DNA from: Turnera subulata
Taxonomy: Eukaryota; Streptophyta; Magnoliopsida; Malpighiales; Passifloraceae
DNA: 64,000 nucleotides
Direction: 5' to 3'
Assembly: GCA_028386065.3 (NCBI GenBank)
Contig: JAKUCV010007507.1
Location: forward strand, 68,447 to 132,446
Every line of letters begins with the position of its first letter. Position 1 is the stretch's first letter. The position numbers were made by a program, and so were the translations under genes. The notes under the pieces are model-generated. The model did no database searches. It was not told where the DNA came from and worked only from the letters and a program-made list of their open reading frames with translations. Below, piece by piece: positions 9,395 to 21,203 of the stretch.

Positions 9395-12281
9395 ACATTA
9401 CGTGATATCGCAAAACATATAATACATGATACAGCAGCAAATAAAATATCAGCAGCGGAAGACTTAGAATGAGATGCAGCGGAGGTATGGATCCGGGGTC
9501 TGGTGGAGTAGAAACAGTAGCTGGCCGAACCACGTACCTGTACTACGAATAACTCATCCTACGGGATGGAACCCCGCAGGCGAGGGGTGAGTCCGAAGTG
9601 CTCACCGACAAAGGATAAACAGTAATATGCATGCAACACAATACTTTCGAAATAAAATTCCAGCAAAAGACATAACAGTGAAACATTCAGAATATAACTG
9701 AGCCAAGACCAATAGAATAATTACTTTTAATTCCAATTTTATCTTCCGGGCCCCATCACTGGACAAGCTAGGAGTTAGACCTGGATATCAACATATTTCG
9801 GGTGCCAGGCCAAAATCAAGAGAACCCAGGGTTTGACATCCCAAAATAGAACCCCGGGATAGACATCCCAAATATATCGACGGGATAGACATCCCAAGCA
9901 TAGACATGCTTCCACAAGAACCCAAGTCATGGCCACCACGAAACAGTCTTTACCCATCGGGTCAGACCACTACTTTCCACGTGACAATAAAGTCGTTAAC
10001 ACAACTTCCAATTATCCAATTATCTCATCATGTCGGTATATCCACAATCAACAAATCAACAACCATAACAACAATACCAAAATCAACTCATTTGGCTCAA
10101 CAGTTCAATCAGGCAAAATTATCACAGAAAAACAAACACAGCATCATGTGCAACATATCAAAGGTTATCCATCCTCACCTTAGTCGATTTCCCTACTCCT
10201 GAAAGCCCTCAAATCGTCCCGGTTCTGGTTCCTCGGGATACTGTTCGTTATCAGCTCCTAAATAGCAAACAATAGCATATACTCACATAAGATGCACATA
10301 AATGCAAATGATGCTATACCGTAAAAATAAGACCTAGAATGGTTCGTCTACGTCTCGGTGAAGTCCCGTTATCATCATCATTCACCATTTATTTTCCTAC
10401 GTCAAAATTCTATACTGTATTTATACCTGGTTATTATTCCGGTATTACTTTGATAATACCCTTTCTATATTTATTTTATAAGTCTGTACTTCCTAAAAAT
10501 AATTATTATTAACCATATACATAATTCTAAATTAATATTGCACCCAAGGACCTATTTCATTTGTCCTCACAAATATAATCATATACCATGCATATACTTT
10601 TCTGCCGTATTTTCCAAAAATACACTTATCATAAAGTATTTCTTCAAATGCTAACATACTTTAATATTTTTCTCCTCAAAGATAATTATCATAACTTATA
10701 TTCAAAGGTACTAGCTATTTTAGAATAATTTTCTTAGAATTTAATTGCATGTCCATATAAAAGAATTTTTCTGGTATAGCATTTTTGTAGTATACATCTT
10801 TAAGGGTACCTACCATAATTTAGTAATCTTGCAGCATTTGTCTTAATTCCTTAAAAATGTCATTAAAGGGTAATTATTTCGTTAATTCCGTAAATTATTA
10901 CTATTTACTATTTATTACTTCTACTTCCAGAAAAATTTCCAACCATATTTATTTGTTAAAGTATTTATATATGTATTTTTTTCCAGTTTTATTTCCTACT
11001 AGAATTATTATTACTTATCATCTTGTTCCTCTTCTTTTTCTCTTTTTTTTTTTTATATTTACCGGACTGGGCCTAGGTCTAAGTCCCAAGCCCACAGCCT
11101 AAACCCAATCCAACCATCCTAACCCATCTCACCCTAAGCCCAACACTAAAGCCTAAAGCCCAAGCCCACACTCATCTAGCCGGGTCAGTCCGCGACCCGT
11201 ATCATGACCCATTCGGGTCAAACCCCTCAAACGGGTCTGCTTACCTTGGTGTTTGCAGACGGCGGCGGCGACTGAGCAGGGGACGGCGACGGCGTTGCGA
11301 GCTGCAGTGGACGGCGAGGCTGAGGAGGCGTGGCGGCGGTTCTGCGGACGAGGCGAGCGACGCCACGAGGAAGGCGACTCTGCTCGGTGAGGCAACGGTG
11401 GGACGACGTTGCAGGTGTGGTGGTGGCGGCGACTGCGAACACAGGCGGCGCGGGACGAGGGGAAGGTGACGGATCTGCCGGCGGCTCGTCGAGGGAGAGA
11501 GAGTAGTGTCGGCGGTGGAGGCGTCGGTGGTGGTTGGTGGTCTCGGTAGTGAAGAGGAAGGTGGAGGAGGAAGGGGAAATGGTGACGGCGGGGTTGTTGG
11601 CAGCACCACCGGTCACGATTGTGGTGGCGGCAGTGACGGTTGGCGGTGGTAACTTGGTGGGGCTTGTGGTGGCGGTTGGCACGGTGGTGTGTCGCGTGTG
11701 TTTGTGTTGTGTGTGTGTGTGTTTTTTTTTTTAATTATCTTTCTTTCCTCTTTTTTTTGTAAAACCAGTAAGGTTATGGTGTAAGACGTTGAGCAGAATT
11801 TTTGTGCAGGGGAAAATGAATTGTATACAGGTATCTGGGTGTCTGGGTTTTGCTTCCAGAAGCAAGGCAAGGGTAAGTTTTATAACAGGAAAAAGATGAG
11901 CAAAATATTGTGGAAGATAGGGGATAATAAAAAAAAATGTTGTAGTGCTCCACTTGTGGATAATGGAGCTGTGATAGTGCACACCCACAATTGAATAAAA
12001 GAGAGTTTTTGACTCAACAAAAGGTCTATTGTGCCCCTCTAGCCTCCTTCGGTTTCCTAACAAACTAAGGGGTATAATCGTCATTTTCTAATTCGGAAAA
12101 TTCCAACTTGTCACGGAAATTCCGCAAAAATATCCGGGATATGGAGTGAAACTCGAAATCGGAATCCGTTGCTCGGTTTACCATGGAATAATTACCAAAG
12201 TTTATTTCCATATGATAAATTATTGTACAAAATCCTTTTACAGTCCCGGTAAAAACATAAATTTTTACCCGGGCTGTTACA
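9395..12281 (-). repeat. 3' LTR of the chromovirus, main part
   Basis: Continues the LTR begun at 5622 and ends (sense start) at TGTAACAGCCCGGG, the complement of 12268-12281. It is collinear with 17243-20082. It keeps a 39-bp stretch (about 11243-11281) that the 5' LTR lacks. In sense direction that stretch starts just after a donor-like CAAG/GTAAGC following a Pro/Thr-rich low-complexity open frame (11227-11682). Confidence 0.9.
9856..9909 (-). repeat. Hairpin array in the chromovirus 3' LTR
   Basis: GGGATAGACATCCC occurs at 9856 and 9882 and a variant GCATAGACATGC at 9898, again with both stem arms changed together. A degraded member (gggtttgacatccc) lies at 9829. Read in the element's sense direction the hairpin is GGGATGTCTATCCC, close to the GGGATGTTGATCCC of the solo LTR. 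Confidence 0.65.
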
Positions 12282-12286
12282 GTCTA

Positions 12287-12298
12287 CCCCCCTTAAAA
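12287..12298 (-). promoter_or_regulatory. Polypurine tract of the chromovirus
   Basis: In sense direction TTTTAAGGGGGGTAGAC lies directly upstream of the 3' LTR start TGTAACAG. A purine run at this site primes plus-strand DNA synthesis in LTR retrotransposons. Confidence 0.75.
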
Positions 12299-12322
12299 GA
12301 ATTTCGTCCTCGAAATTCATTC

Positions 12323-13558
12323 CTATTCAGCGAAGAGATGCGGATACTGGGACCGCATGTGTTCTTCAACTTCCCATGTAGACTCGTTTGCGGAATGCTT
12401 ACTCCACTTGACCTTAACCATAGGAATGGTACGGTTCCGTAGCTGCCGAACTTCTCGAGCAAGAATCTGTTCCGGCACTTCTGTATAAGTAAGATCCTCT
12501 GCTACCTCAACATCCGCTGGGGCTACAATGTGACTAGGGTCCGACCGATATCTCCTCAGCATAGAGACATGGAACACGTCGTGGATACGTGATAGCTCAT
12601 CAGGTAAAGATAATCTGTAGGCTAGTGGTCCAATTCTCTCCACGATCTCATAGGGTCCAATATACCTTGGGCTCAGCTTTCCTCTCTTACCGAACCTAAT
12701 CACACCCTTCCAAGGTGCTACTCTGAGGAAAACCTTTTCACCAACATTATACTCCATCTCACGTCGGTGTTTGTCGGCGTAGCTCTTCTGCCGATCTTGT
12801 GCAGCTCTCATACACTGTCTCACCGTCTGGATCTTGTCCACTGTCTGTTGGACTAACTCCGGTCCAACGATCAATCTCGTACCTTCTTCGTCCCAGCACA
12901 CTGGACTCCTATACTTCCTTCCATAGAGAGCCTCAAAAGGTGGCATACCAATACTGGAATGGTAACTATTGTTATAAGCAAACTCTGCCAAGGGTAGATA
13001 CTTATCCCAGCTCCCACTGAAGTTGAGTGCACAAGCCCTCAACATATCCTCCAATGTCTGTATAGTCCTCTCAGACTGTCCATCTGTTTGAGGATGAAAA
13101 GCGGTGCTGAAACTCAACTTGGTTCCCAAAGCAGCTTGTAAACTCTTCCAGAATCGTGATGTGAATCTGGGATCTCTGTCTGAGACTATGGATTTTGGAA
13201 TCCCATGTAGTCTTACAACCTCAACAACATACTTACCCGCCAATGTGTCCATGGTGTCAGTTTGGCGGATAGGTAGAAAATGAGCAGATTTTGTTAACCG
13301 GTCCACTATGACCCAAATGGCATCATGCTGTTTCCGAGTCATCGGTAAACCAATCACAAAATCCATAGTGATCATCTCCCACTTCCATTCTGGCACTGAA
13401 AAAGACCTCAACTTCCCTGCAGGAGCTTGATGCTCAGCCTTCACCTGTTGGCAAGTGAGACATCTTGCAACATACTCAGCTACATCCTTCTTCATACGAG
13501 GCCACCAGAAATGACTCTTCAGGTTCTGGTACATCTTGGTGCTTCTAAGATGCATCAT
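12323..13558 (-). pseudogene. Chromovirus integrase with chromodomain (pol 3' part)
   Basis: An open frame of about 411 codons. Order: remnant of the zinc-binding HHCC domain ending CLTCQQVKAEHQ; catalytic core with Asp in ITMDFVIGLP, Asp in SIVSDRDPRF and Glu about 35 residues later in DGQSERTIQTLEDM; a GPY/F module (SPRYIGPYEIVERIG); and a C-terminal chromodomain (about residues 365-411: VRQLRNRTIPMVKVKW, then STWEVEEHMRSQYPHLF). Chromodomains of this clade are thought to steer integration to heterochromatin. The frame is separated from the RT/RNase H frame by a TAG near 13587 and a base loss near 13560 inside the HHCC region, so it is no longer part of a continuous polyprotein. Confidence 0.88.
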
Positions 13559-13586
13559 ATGGCGTCATATGTCCTTCTTCCAGGAT

Positions 13587-15290
13587 CTAACTACGCAGAT
13601 TGCTGACATTGGGTACACATACCCGTTCCCCGATCATCAGTGCTCCATTATCAGCTATACGGAACTTGTCCTCTTTTCTACTCCTTACTCCTTCTTTTAG
13701 CTTGACCAGGTCGGGATCTCCATCCTGTAACTCCACTATCCATCCCATTAGGTTAGACTTGACACTCATGTGTGCCAGCAAAGCCCCTGTATCATCTACT
13801 GCCAAGCCAACTCCCAACTTCCTTAACTCGATAAGTGAGAACATCGAGTAACTAGTGGAGGTATCCTTGGATTGTCTCCGGCTCAAGGCATCAGCTACCA
13901 CATTAGCCTTTCCGGGGTGATAATCGATAGTACAGTCATAATCATTAAGTAACTCAACCCAACGTCTCTGTCGTAGGTTAAGTTCCTTCTGAGTCATGAT
14001 GTACTTAAGACTCTTATGGTCAGTGAAAATCCGACACTTCTCTCCAAACAAATAGTGTCTCCAAATCTTCAGAGCCAAAATCACAGCTGCCATCTCAAGA
14101 TCGTGCGTCGGATAATTCTTCTCATGAGTCCTTAACTGCCTAGAGGCGTAGGCAATCACCCGTCCTTCTTGCATCAGCACAGCTCCTAAACCAAGTCCCG
14201 ATGCATCACAAAACAACACATACTCAACTCCTGATTTCGGTACTGTCAAAACCGGTGCTGTGGTCAGTTTCTTCTTAAGCTCTTCGAAACTCTGCTGACA
14301 TTCCGGGCTCCAAACAAATGCCTGTTCTTTCCTTAATAGTTTGGTCATGGGACTGGCTAATAAGGAAAAACCTTCAATGAACCTCCGATAGTATCCTGGA
14401 AGTCCAAGAAAACTTCTGACTTCGGATACATTCTTAGGTGGTTCCCATTCCAACACGGCCTTCACTTTGGCAGGGTCAAACTTGATTCCATCCCCGCCAA
14501 CCACATGTCCAAGGAAAGAAACTTCTCCGAGCCAAAATTCACATTTGCTGAATTTGGCATACAACTGCTTCTCCCGTAACCTCTGTAGCACTATTCTTAA
14601 ATGCTCCTCATGTTCCTCCTTGCTCTTGGAGTAAATGAGGATATCATCGATGAAGACCACAACAAACTTATCCAAAAACTCGTTCAAGACCAAGTGCATC
14701 AAGCACATGAACACTGCTGGTGTGTTGGTCAATCCGAACGGTACCACTGTGAACTCGAAATGACCATACCGTGTGCGGAAGGCAGTCTTCGGTATGTCCT
14801 TCTCAGCAATCTTGACCTGGTGATACCCCGACTGAAGATCAATCTTGGAAAACACGGTGGCTCCTTGCAACTGGTCAAACAAATCATCAATCCTAGGCAA
14901 TGGGTACTTGTTCTTAATTGTCACCTTGTTCAGCTGGCGATAGTCTACACACATCCGCAAGCTCCCATCCTTCTTTTTGACAAACAGAATTGGTGCACCC
15001 CATGGTGAAGTGCTGGGTCTGATAAAACCCTTCTCTAACAGCTCATCCAACTGCTTCTTCAGCTCCTGAAGCTCTGTTGGTGCCATTCTGTATGGAGCCA
15101 TCGATATGGGTGTGACTCTTGGCATCAGATTGATGGTATACTCAACCTCTCTGTCGGGTGGCAAACCTGGCAAATCTTCTGGGAAAACATCAAGAAACTC
15201 CTTCACCACAAATATATCTCCCGGGGTAGGATCCCATACATCTTCACTTGTGATGTGGTTCAGCAAAACATCCGGACCGTGCGGCTTCAC
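13587..15290 (-). pseudogene. Chromovirus reverse transcriptase and RNase H (pol)
   Basis: A 567-codon open frame. The RT is complete by motif: [32 protein letters not shown] and the catalytic [12 protein letters not shown]. RNase H follows with [14 protein letters not shown], the [19 protein letters not shown] helix and [11 protein letters not shown]. The motifs are intact, but the frame is closed off by frame breaks on both sides: toward protease at 15244-15290 and toward integrase at 13560-13590. It copied the element's RNA into DNA when active; now a fossil. Confidence 0.9.
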
Positions 15291-15744
15291 TCACAAACTC
15301 CTGCATAGCAGAGATGCTACACATGGCAGCAGCTCTCCTAATTCCTGTTACCAGAACTTGTCGTCCACTATCGGAGGTCAGCAGCACTTCCTTGGTCTGA
15401 CAGTTCACCAGGGCATTATACCTCGACAGCCAATCCATCCCTAGGATTACGTCGAATCCCCCCATGTTCATCACAACCAAACGAGCTAAGAAAACCTCAT
15501 CATCATATGAAAGGAGAACATCCTTGCACGCTTGTGTTAATCTCACCACTATGCCCGCGGGTAACCTAACCCTCAACGGACATGCTAAACTCTCACCCTT
15601 ACAGCTATGTTGTATAGCAAAACTCTGAGCAATAAAAGAATGTGTGGCACCAGGATCAATCAAGGTGTATGCAATACTACCGAAAGTTGTAAAGGTACCT
15701 GCAATCACATCAGCATTCTCGGGATCATCCTCAGCCGTGATCAC
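15244..15744 (-). pseudogene. Chromovirus aspartic protease (pol 5' part)
   Basis: A retropepsin-like frame with the active-site segment LIDPGATHSFI (Asp-Pro-Gly form, usual in this clade) and the later DVILGMDWL motif. It is in a different frame from both gag and RT, so at least one indel lies on each side. It would have cleaved the Gag-Pol polyprotein. Confidence 0.85.
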
Positions 15745-15860
15745 AAATGCCCTCGGGGGGCTGCACTCTAGTTCATAGTTGACTGTGTCCGAGTAGGAGC
15801 AGCTCCTCGTCCACGGCCTCGGCCAACTTCAGAACCACTGGGTACACTGGCCACTGATGC

Positions 15861-16943
15861 TTATATAGTTTGAGCAGGAACAGAAACTCCGGACCTTCCT
15901 AACCTAGGACATGAACTCCGGTAATGCCCAACTTCATTGCACTCAAAGCACCTCACCCTAGTCAGAGGAGGTCTAGGGCGAGTGTCTCCAGATGAAGTCC
16001 CTCCAGACTGGGTCCATGAACTCTCACGACTGTTGTTGTAGCTATTGCCCCATCCTCGACCCTGAGATACTGGCATGGATTGAGTCTGTCCATACCCTGA
16101 CCTGTTACCGGTGCTCTGGAACCTCTTGTTCTGATTCCCAACATTCTGTGCAGATCTCCTCTTCCGGACTTCCTCCATCTCTCTCTCGTTTCCCATCCAA
16201 ATAACTTCCGCTCGAAGAGCATCTGCAAGCATATCCTGGTATGTCTCATAAACTTTGCACCCCATAACTGTCTGGATGCAGGATCGCAAACCATCTCAGA
16301 AACGCTTGCATCTGGCCTCTGGTGTGGACACATACTCCGATGCGTAGATGGATAAGCGATCAAACTGGATCTCATACTCGTTTACCGACTGTCCGATCTG
16401 CTGTCGCAGACTGAGAAATTCTCGCTTGAGCTGGTCCTGGTAAACATCTGTGACAAACTTCCTCTGGAACATCTCAGTAAACTGTGCCCAGGGCATGGTG
16501 ACTGGTTTCACCATGTCACGTGTTGCCGAATCCCACCAATCTACAGCAACATTGCGAAACATAGATGCAACATACCTAGCCTACCTGTCATCTATGCACC
16601 TCAGCTTCAGCATCACTCGATGAGCTTGTCGAAGCCATTCATCAGCTGCCTATGGGTTAGTCACCCCTGTGAAGGCATCAAGACCTAGCTTAGACAGCTT
16701 GGTGTAGACAGGGTCCTCAACAGGTCCTTGATTCTCCTGCTCACGAGCTTCTCTGGCCTCCAAGCGAGCATCCCTAGCTTCCTGACGCTGCAGAATCTGC
16801 GCCATGGTATGCATGATCTGTGTTGTGTCGCCCGGTACTACCGCGGGTACTTGTCCACCCACGATTGGTTGCGGCTGATCGACCGATACCTGATCATCCT
16901 CCAAACGCTGCTCAGCATGCTGGTTTCCTCCCACCGGATCCAT
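15861..16943 (-). pseudogene. Chromovirus gag, broken by in-frame stops
   Basis: ATG at 16941-16943 starts MDPVGGNQHAEQ. The frame continues through a capsid-like region (MFRNVAVDWWDSATRDM..., FLSLRQQIGQSVNEYEIQFDRL) to one CCHC zinc knuckle (CFECNEVGHYRSSC) near 15930. Stops interrupt it at about 16650 (TAG), 16581 (TAG) and 16296 (TGA), and it ends at 15861, all in the same frame. This points to point mutations, plausibly C-to-T changes, rather than indels. Gag formed the virus-like particle and bound element RNA. Confidence 0.85.
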
Positions 16944-17052
16944 TCGTACCTATATGAGAATGTATGCATGCATGTTATGACAAGGAAGTAACCAGACTAT
17001 GCACATATAGGCAACAAACAAGCACAATTATCACCCTAAGGACCTACTGCCT

Positions 17053-17064
17053 GCTCCGCTACCA
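17053..17064 (-). promoter_or_regulatory. Primer binding site of the chromovirus
   Basis: Just inside the 5' LTR the sense strand reads GTTTGGTAGCGGAGCAGG. The 12-mer TGGTAGCGGAGC resembles the initiator-Met PBS TGGTATCAGAGC but differs at two positions. The copia element in this window has exactly the same 12-mer. Confidence 0.7.
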
Positions 17065-17067
17065 AAC

Positions 17068-20000
17068 TGAAGCGCCCCGACCCGTATTTACCATACACAG
17101 TAAACACGTGCCAGAACTGTTCTTATTACAGTAGCAGACAGCACATACATTACAGAATACAATACAAGCAATCTCAAATATAACATCCGTCACCCGATCC
17201 CGGGGACCATTATTCAAACCACAACAGCAATAGCAGAAACATACATTACGTGATATCGCAAAACATATAATACATGATACAGCACCAAATAAAATATCAA
17301 CAGCGGAAGACTTAGAATGAGATGCAGCGGAGGTATGGATCCGGGGTTTGGTGGAGTAGAAACAGTAGCCAGCCGAACCACGTACCTGTACTACGAATAA
17401 CTCATCCTACGGGATGAAACCCCGCAGGTGAGGGGTGAGTCCGAAGTGCTCACCGACAAAGGATAAACAGTAATATGCATGCAACACAATACTTTCGAAA
17501 TAAAATTCCAGCAAAAGACATAACAGTGAAACATTCAGAATATAACTGAGCCAAGACCAATAGAATAATTACTTTTAATTCCAATTTTATCTTTCGGGCC
17601 CCATCACTGGACAAGCTAGGAGTCAGACCTGGATATCAACATATTTCGGATGCCAGACCAAAATCAAGAGAACCCAGGGATAGACATCCCAAAATAGAAC
17701 CCAGGGATAGACATCCTAAATATATCGACGGGATAGACATCCCAAGCATAGACATGCTTCCACAAGAACCCAGGTCTGGCCACCATGAAACAGTCTTTAC
17801 CCATCGGGTCAGACCACTACTTTCCACGTGACAATAAAGTCGTTAACACAACTTCCAATTATCCAATTATCTCACCATGTCGGTATATCCACAATCAACA
17901 AATCAACAACCATAACAACAATACCAAAATCAACTCATTTGGCTCAACAGTTCAATCAGGCAAAATTATCACAGAAAAACAAACACAGCATCATGTGCAA
18001 CATATCAAAGGTTATCCATCCTCACCTTAGCCGATTTCCCTACTCCTGAAAGCCCTCAAATCGTCCCGGTTCCGGTTCCTCGGGATACTGTTCGTTTTCA
18101 GCTCCTAAATAGCAAACAATAGCATATACTCACATAAGATGCACATAAATGCAAATGATGCTATACCGTAAAAATAAGACCTAGAATGGTTCGTCTACAT
18201 CCCGGTGAAGTCCCGTTATCATCATCATTCACCATTTATTTTCCTGCGTCAAAAATTCTACACTATATTTATACCTGGTTATTATTCCAGTATTACTTTG
18301 ATAATACCCTTTCCATATTTATTTTATAAGTCTGTACTTCCTAAAAATAATTATTATTAACCATATACATAATCCTAAATTGATATTGCACCCAAGGACC
18401 TATTTCATTTGTCCTCACAAATATAATCATATATCATGTATATATTTTTCTGCCGTATTTTCCAAAAATACACTTATCATAAAGTATTTCTTCAAATGCT
18501 AACGTACTTTAATATTTTTCTCCTCAAAGATAATTATCATAACTTATATTCAAAGGTACTAGCTATTTTAGAATAATTTTCTTAGAATTTAATTGCATGT
18601 CCATATAAAAGAATTTTTCTGGTATAGCATTTTTGTAGTATACATCTTTAAGGGTACCTACCATAATTTAATAATCATGCAGCATTTGTCTTAATTCCTT
18701 AAAAATGTCATTAAAGGGTAATTATTTCGTTAATTCCGTAAATTATTACTATTTACTATTTATTACTTCTACTTCCAGAAAAATTTCCAACCATATTTAT
18801 TTGTTAAAGTATTTATATATGTATTTTTTTCCAGTTTTATTTCCTACTAGAATTATTATTACTTATCATCTTTTTCTTTTTTTTTTTATATTTACCGGAC
18901 TGGGCCTAGGTCTAAGTCCCAAGCCCACAGCCTAAACCCAATCCAACCATCCTAACCCATCTCACCCTAAGCCCAACACTAAAGCCTAAAGCCCAAGCCC
19001 ACACTCATCTAGCCGGGTCAGTCCGCGACCCGTATCATGACCCATTCGGGTCAAACCCCTCAAACGGGTCTGCTTAACGGCGACGGCGTTGCGAGCTGCA
19101 GTGGACGGCGAGGCTGAGGAGGCGTGGCGGCGGTTCTGCGGACGAGGCGAGCGACGCCACGAGGAAGGCGACTCTGCTCGGTGAGGCAACGGTGGGACGA
19201 CGTTGCAGGTGTGGTGGTGGCGGCGACTGCGAACACAGGCGGCGCGGGACGAGGGGAAGGTGACGGATCTGCCGGTGGCTCGTCGAGGGAGAGAGAGTAG
19301 TGTCGGCGGTGGAGGCGTCGGTGGTGGTTGGTGGTCTCTGTAGTGAAGAGGAAGGTGGAGGAGGAAGGGGAAATGGTGATGGCGGGGTTGTTGGCAGCGT
19401 GTGGTGGTGGCCGGTCACGATTGTGGTGGCGGCAGTGACGGTTGGCGGTGGTAACTTGGTGGGGCTTGTGGTGGCGGTTGGCACGGTGGTGTGTCGCGTG
19501 TGTTTGTGTTGTGTGTGTGTGTGTGTTTTTTTTTAATTATCTTTCTTTCCTCTTTTTTTTGTAAAACCAGTAAGGTTATGGTGTAAGACGTTGAGCAGAA
19601 TTTTTGTGCAGGGGAAAATGAATTGTATGCAGGTATCTGGGTGTCTGGGTTTTGCTTCCAAAAGCAAGGCAAGGGTAAGTTTTATAACAGGAAAAAAATG
19701 AGCAAAATATTGTGGAAGATAGGGGATAATAAAAAAAATGTTGTAGTGCTCCACTTGTGGATAATGGAGCTGTGATAGTGCACACCCACAATTGAATAAA
19801 AGAGAGTTTTTGACTCAACAAAAGGTCTATTGTGCCCCTCTAGCCTCCTTCGGTTTCCTAACAAACTCAGGGGTATAATCGTCATTTTCTAATTCGGAAA
19901 ATTCCAACTTGTCACGGAAATTCCGCAAAAATATCCGGGATATGGAGTGAAACTCGGAATCGGAATCCGTTGCTCGGTTTACCATGGAATAATTACCAAA

Positions 20001-20082
20001 GTTTATTTCCATATGATAAATTATTGTACAAAATCCTTTTACAGTCCCGGTAAAAACATAAATTTTTACCCGGGCTGTTACA
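17068..20082 (-). repeat. 5' LTR of the chromovirus
   Basis: A 3015-bp direct repeat of the 3' LTR. Visible differences are scattered substitutions, a 39-bp deletion just after 'gtctgctta' (near 19075), a short replaced stretch near 19400 ('gtgtggtggtgg') and T-run length changes near 18870. The deletion removes the donor-like CAAG/GTAAGC kept in the 3' LTR. The outer end is TGTAACAGCCCGGG (sense) abutting TSD TTATG. Confidence 0.92.
17677..17757 (-). repeat. Hairpin array in the chromovirus 5' LTR
   Basis: GGGATAGACATCCC at 17677 and 17730, a one-base-damaged copy (GGGATAGACATCCT) at 17704, and GCATAGACATGC at 17746. Spacing is 26-27 bp between the first three. The 3' LTR copy is at 9829-9909. 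Confidence 0.65.
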
Positions 20083-20087
20083 TTATG

Positions 20088-21203
20088 AGCCGGTTTCAAA
20101 GACATACCAGGTGAGGTTAAGTAAATATTTATATACCGCCCGTGATATCAAGTTGTTGTTTGTTCACTGTGTGTGATGTTTGCTGGTATTGGTTGTAGTG
20201 ATAAGCATTGAATGTTGTTGATGTTGATGATGTTTGTGATAAAAACTTTACCATTGATTGTTGTTGTCTGTGAGATTGATATGATTTGAGTACCGGATCA
20301 TTATTATGTGGAACCTGATGGTTAAGTGGTATTGATTATTATCCAGACGAGCGGAGAGGCTGCGAGCCTGCTCGGGATAATAAGTTGATGGTTGGTTAAT
20401 AGTATTGTGGTATCAAGACTAAATGATAAAATTATTAAAATGGAAACACTTAGACATCTAGTAAGTCACAGTTAAATGTTGGAACAGCCAGATGGTAGTC
20501 TTTTATTTTATGGTGCTGGGGGAGAGTGCTTGGGGTCTGCTCCCTGTCTGTACCAATTATTATTTTTAGGCGCTGGGGGAGAGTGTGCTTGGGGTCTGCT
20601 CCCTATCTGTGCCAGATATATGTAGAGGTACCAGGGCAGGGTCCACGGGCTTGCTAGCTTGACTACCAGGCGACGACCATCATTTAACTTGTGATAGGGG
20701 CCCTGATAATAAAATTAGAATAGCGTGTCTAGAATCACATGTGTGTCATTTAAGGTTCGTGAGAACCTTTGTTAATTGTTGGTAATGTGACTTGGGAATT
20801 TACGGTTGTTGTATATGTATATTTGCTTATGGGTTTACCCGGTGGGCACTTCGGACTCACCCCTCACCTGCGGGCTTTCATCCCGTAGGTTGAGTTATTT
20901 GTGGTTCAGGTATATTGCATTCCAGACAGGCTGCGGCGTCATCCCTTGGACAGGACTCGGATCCATTAGTTGCATCATGGGTTGCATACAGTGTCTTTGT
21001 GAGTTGTTAAGTCTTCCGCTGTGCTGTTTATTGCTATTGTTGGGCCATTGGGCCAGTTTTGTTATTTATGATGTTTCGTATTTTGGGCTGTTGGGCCCGG
21101 GTTTCAGTTGTGTGCACTGTATGCTTGGGCTTGATTTTGGTTGGGTTGTCACAGTTCCGGCACGTGTTTACTGTGTACGGTAAATACGGGTCGGGGCGTT
21201 TCA
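20088..21203 (+). repeat. Outer solo LTR, right segment
   Basis: Resumes the LTR after the nested element and runs to GGGGCGTTTCA at 21203. It contains the conserved CGGACTCACCCCTCACCTGC block near 20850 and the terminal CACGTGTTTACTGTGTACGG. The only long open frame (20806-21183) is not conserved and is not taken as a gene. Confidence 0.85.
20517..20608 (+). repeat. Two-copy GGGAG/CTCCC stem repeat (outer LTR)
   Basis: Two tandem units of about 58 bp carry 'gctgggggagagtg...ttggggtctgctccc', which can pair GGGAG with CTCCC around a longer loop. It sits where the other LTRs carry their GGGAT hairpins. Confidence 0.55.

Larger units (their letters stand above)
5622..20082 (-). mobile_element. 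Ty3/gypsy chromovirus (Tekay/Del type), nearly complete but dead
   Basis: An LTR retrotransposon read on the minus strand, flanked by perfect 5-bp TSDs TTATG (5617-5621 and 20083-20087). Its 5' LTR is 17068-20082, its internal region 12282-17067, and its 3' LTR 5622-5796 plus 9395-12281, split by the inner solo LTR. Without that insert it is about 10.9 kb. Order in sense direction: PBS, gag with CCHC knuckle, protease, reverse transcriptase, RNase H, integrase, C-terminal chromodomain, PPT. The chromodomain and the 3-kb LTRs fit the Tekay/Del clade. In-frame stops in gag and frame breaks in pol make it non-coding now, although the two LTRs are still very alike. Confidence 0.92.
3089..21203 (+). 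mobile_element. Outer solo LTR, split by a nested retroelement
   Basis: One LTR of a long-LTR Ty3/gypsy family begins TGTAACAGCCCGGG at 3089 and ends GGGGCGTTTCA at 21203. It is flanked by perfect 5-bp TSDs ATAAG (3084-3088 and 21204-21208). It is interrupted by the minus-strand element at 5622-20082, and the two halves (3089-5621 and 20088-21203) join to about 3.65 kb. That matches the length of the inner solo LTR and is collinear with it; for example both have 'agacataccaggtgagg' right of the break. No gag or pol of its own is present, so it is a solo LTR left by LTR-LTR recombination. It is the oldest of the three insertions. Confidence 0.9.

Noticed and set aside
19074..19484. 136-codon Thr/Pro-rich frame in the chromovirus 5' LTR
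   Set aside because: GC-rich low-complexity LTR sequence. The same segment in the 3' LTR is open in several frames at once.
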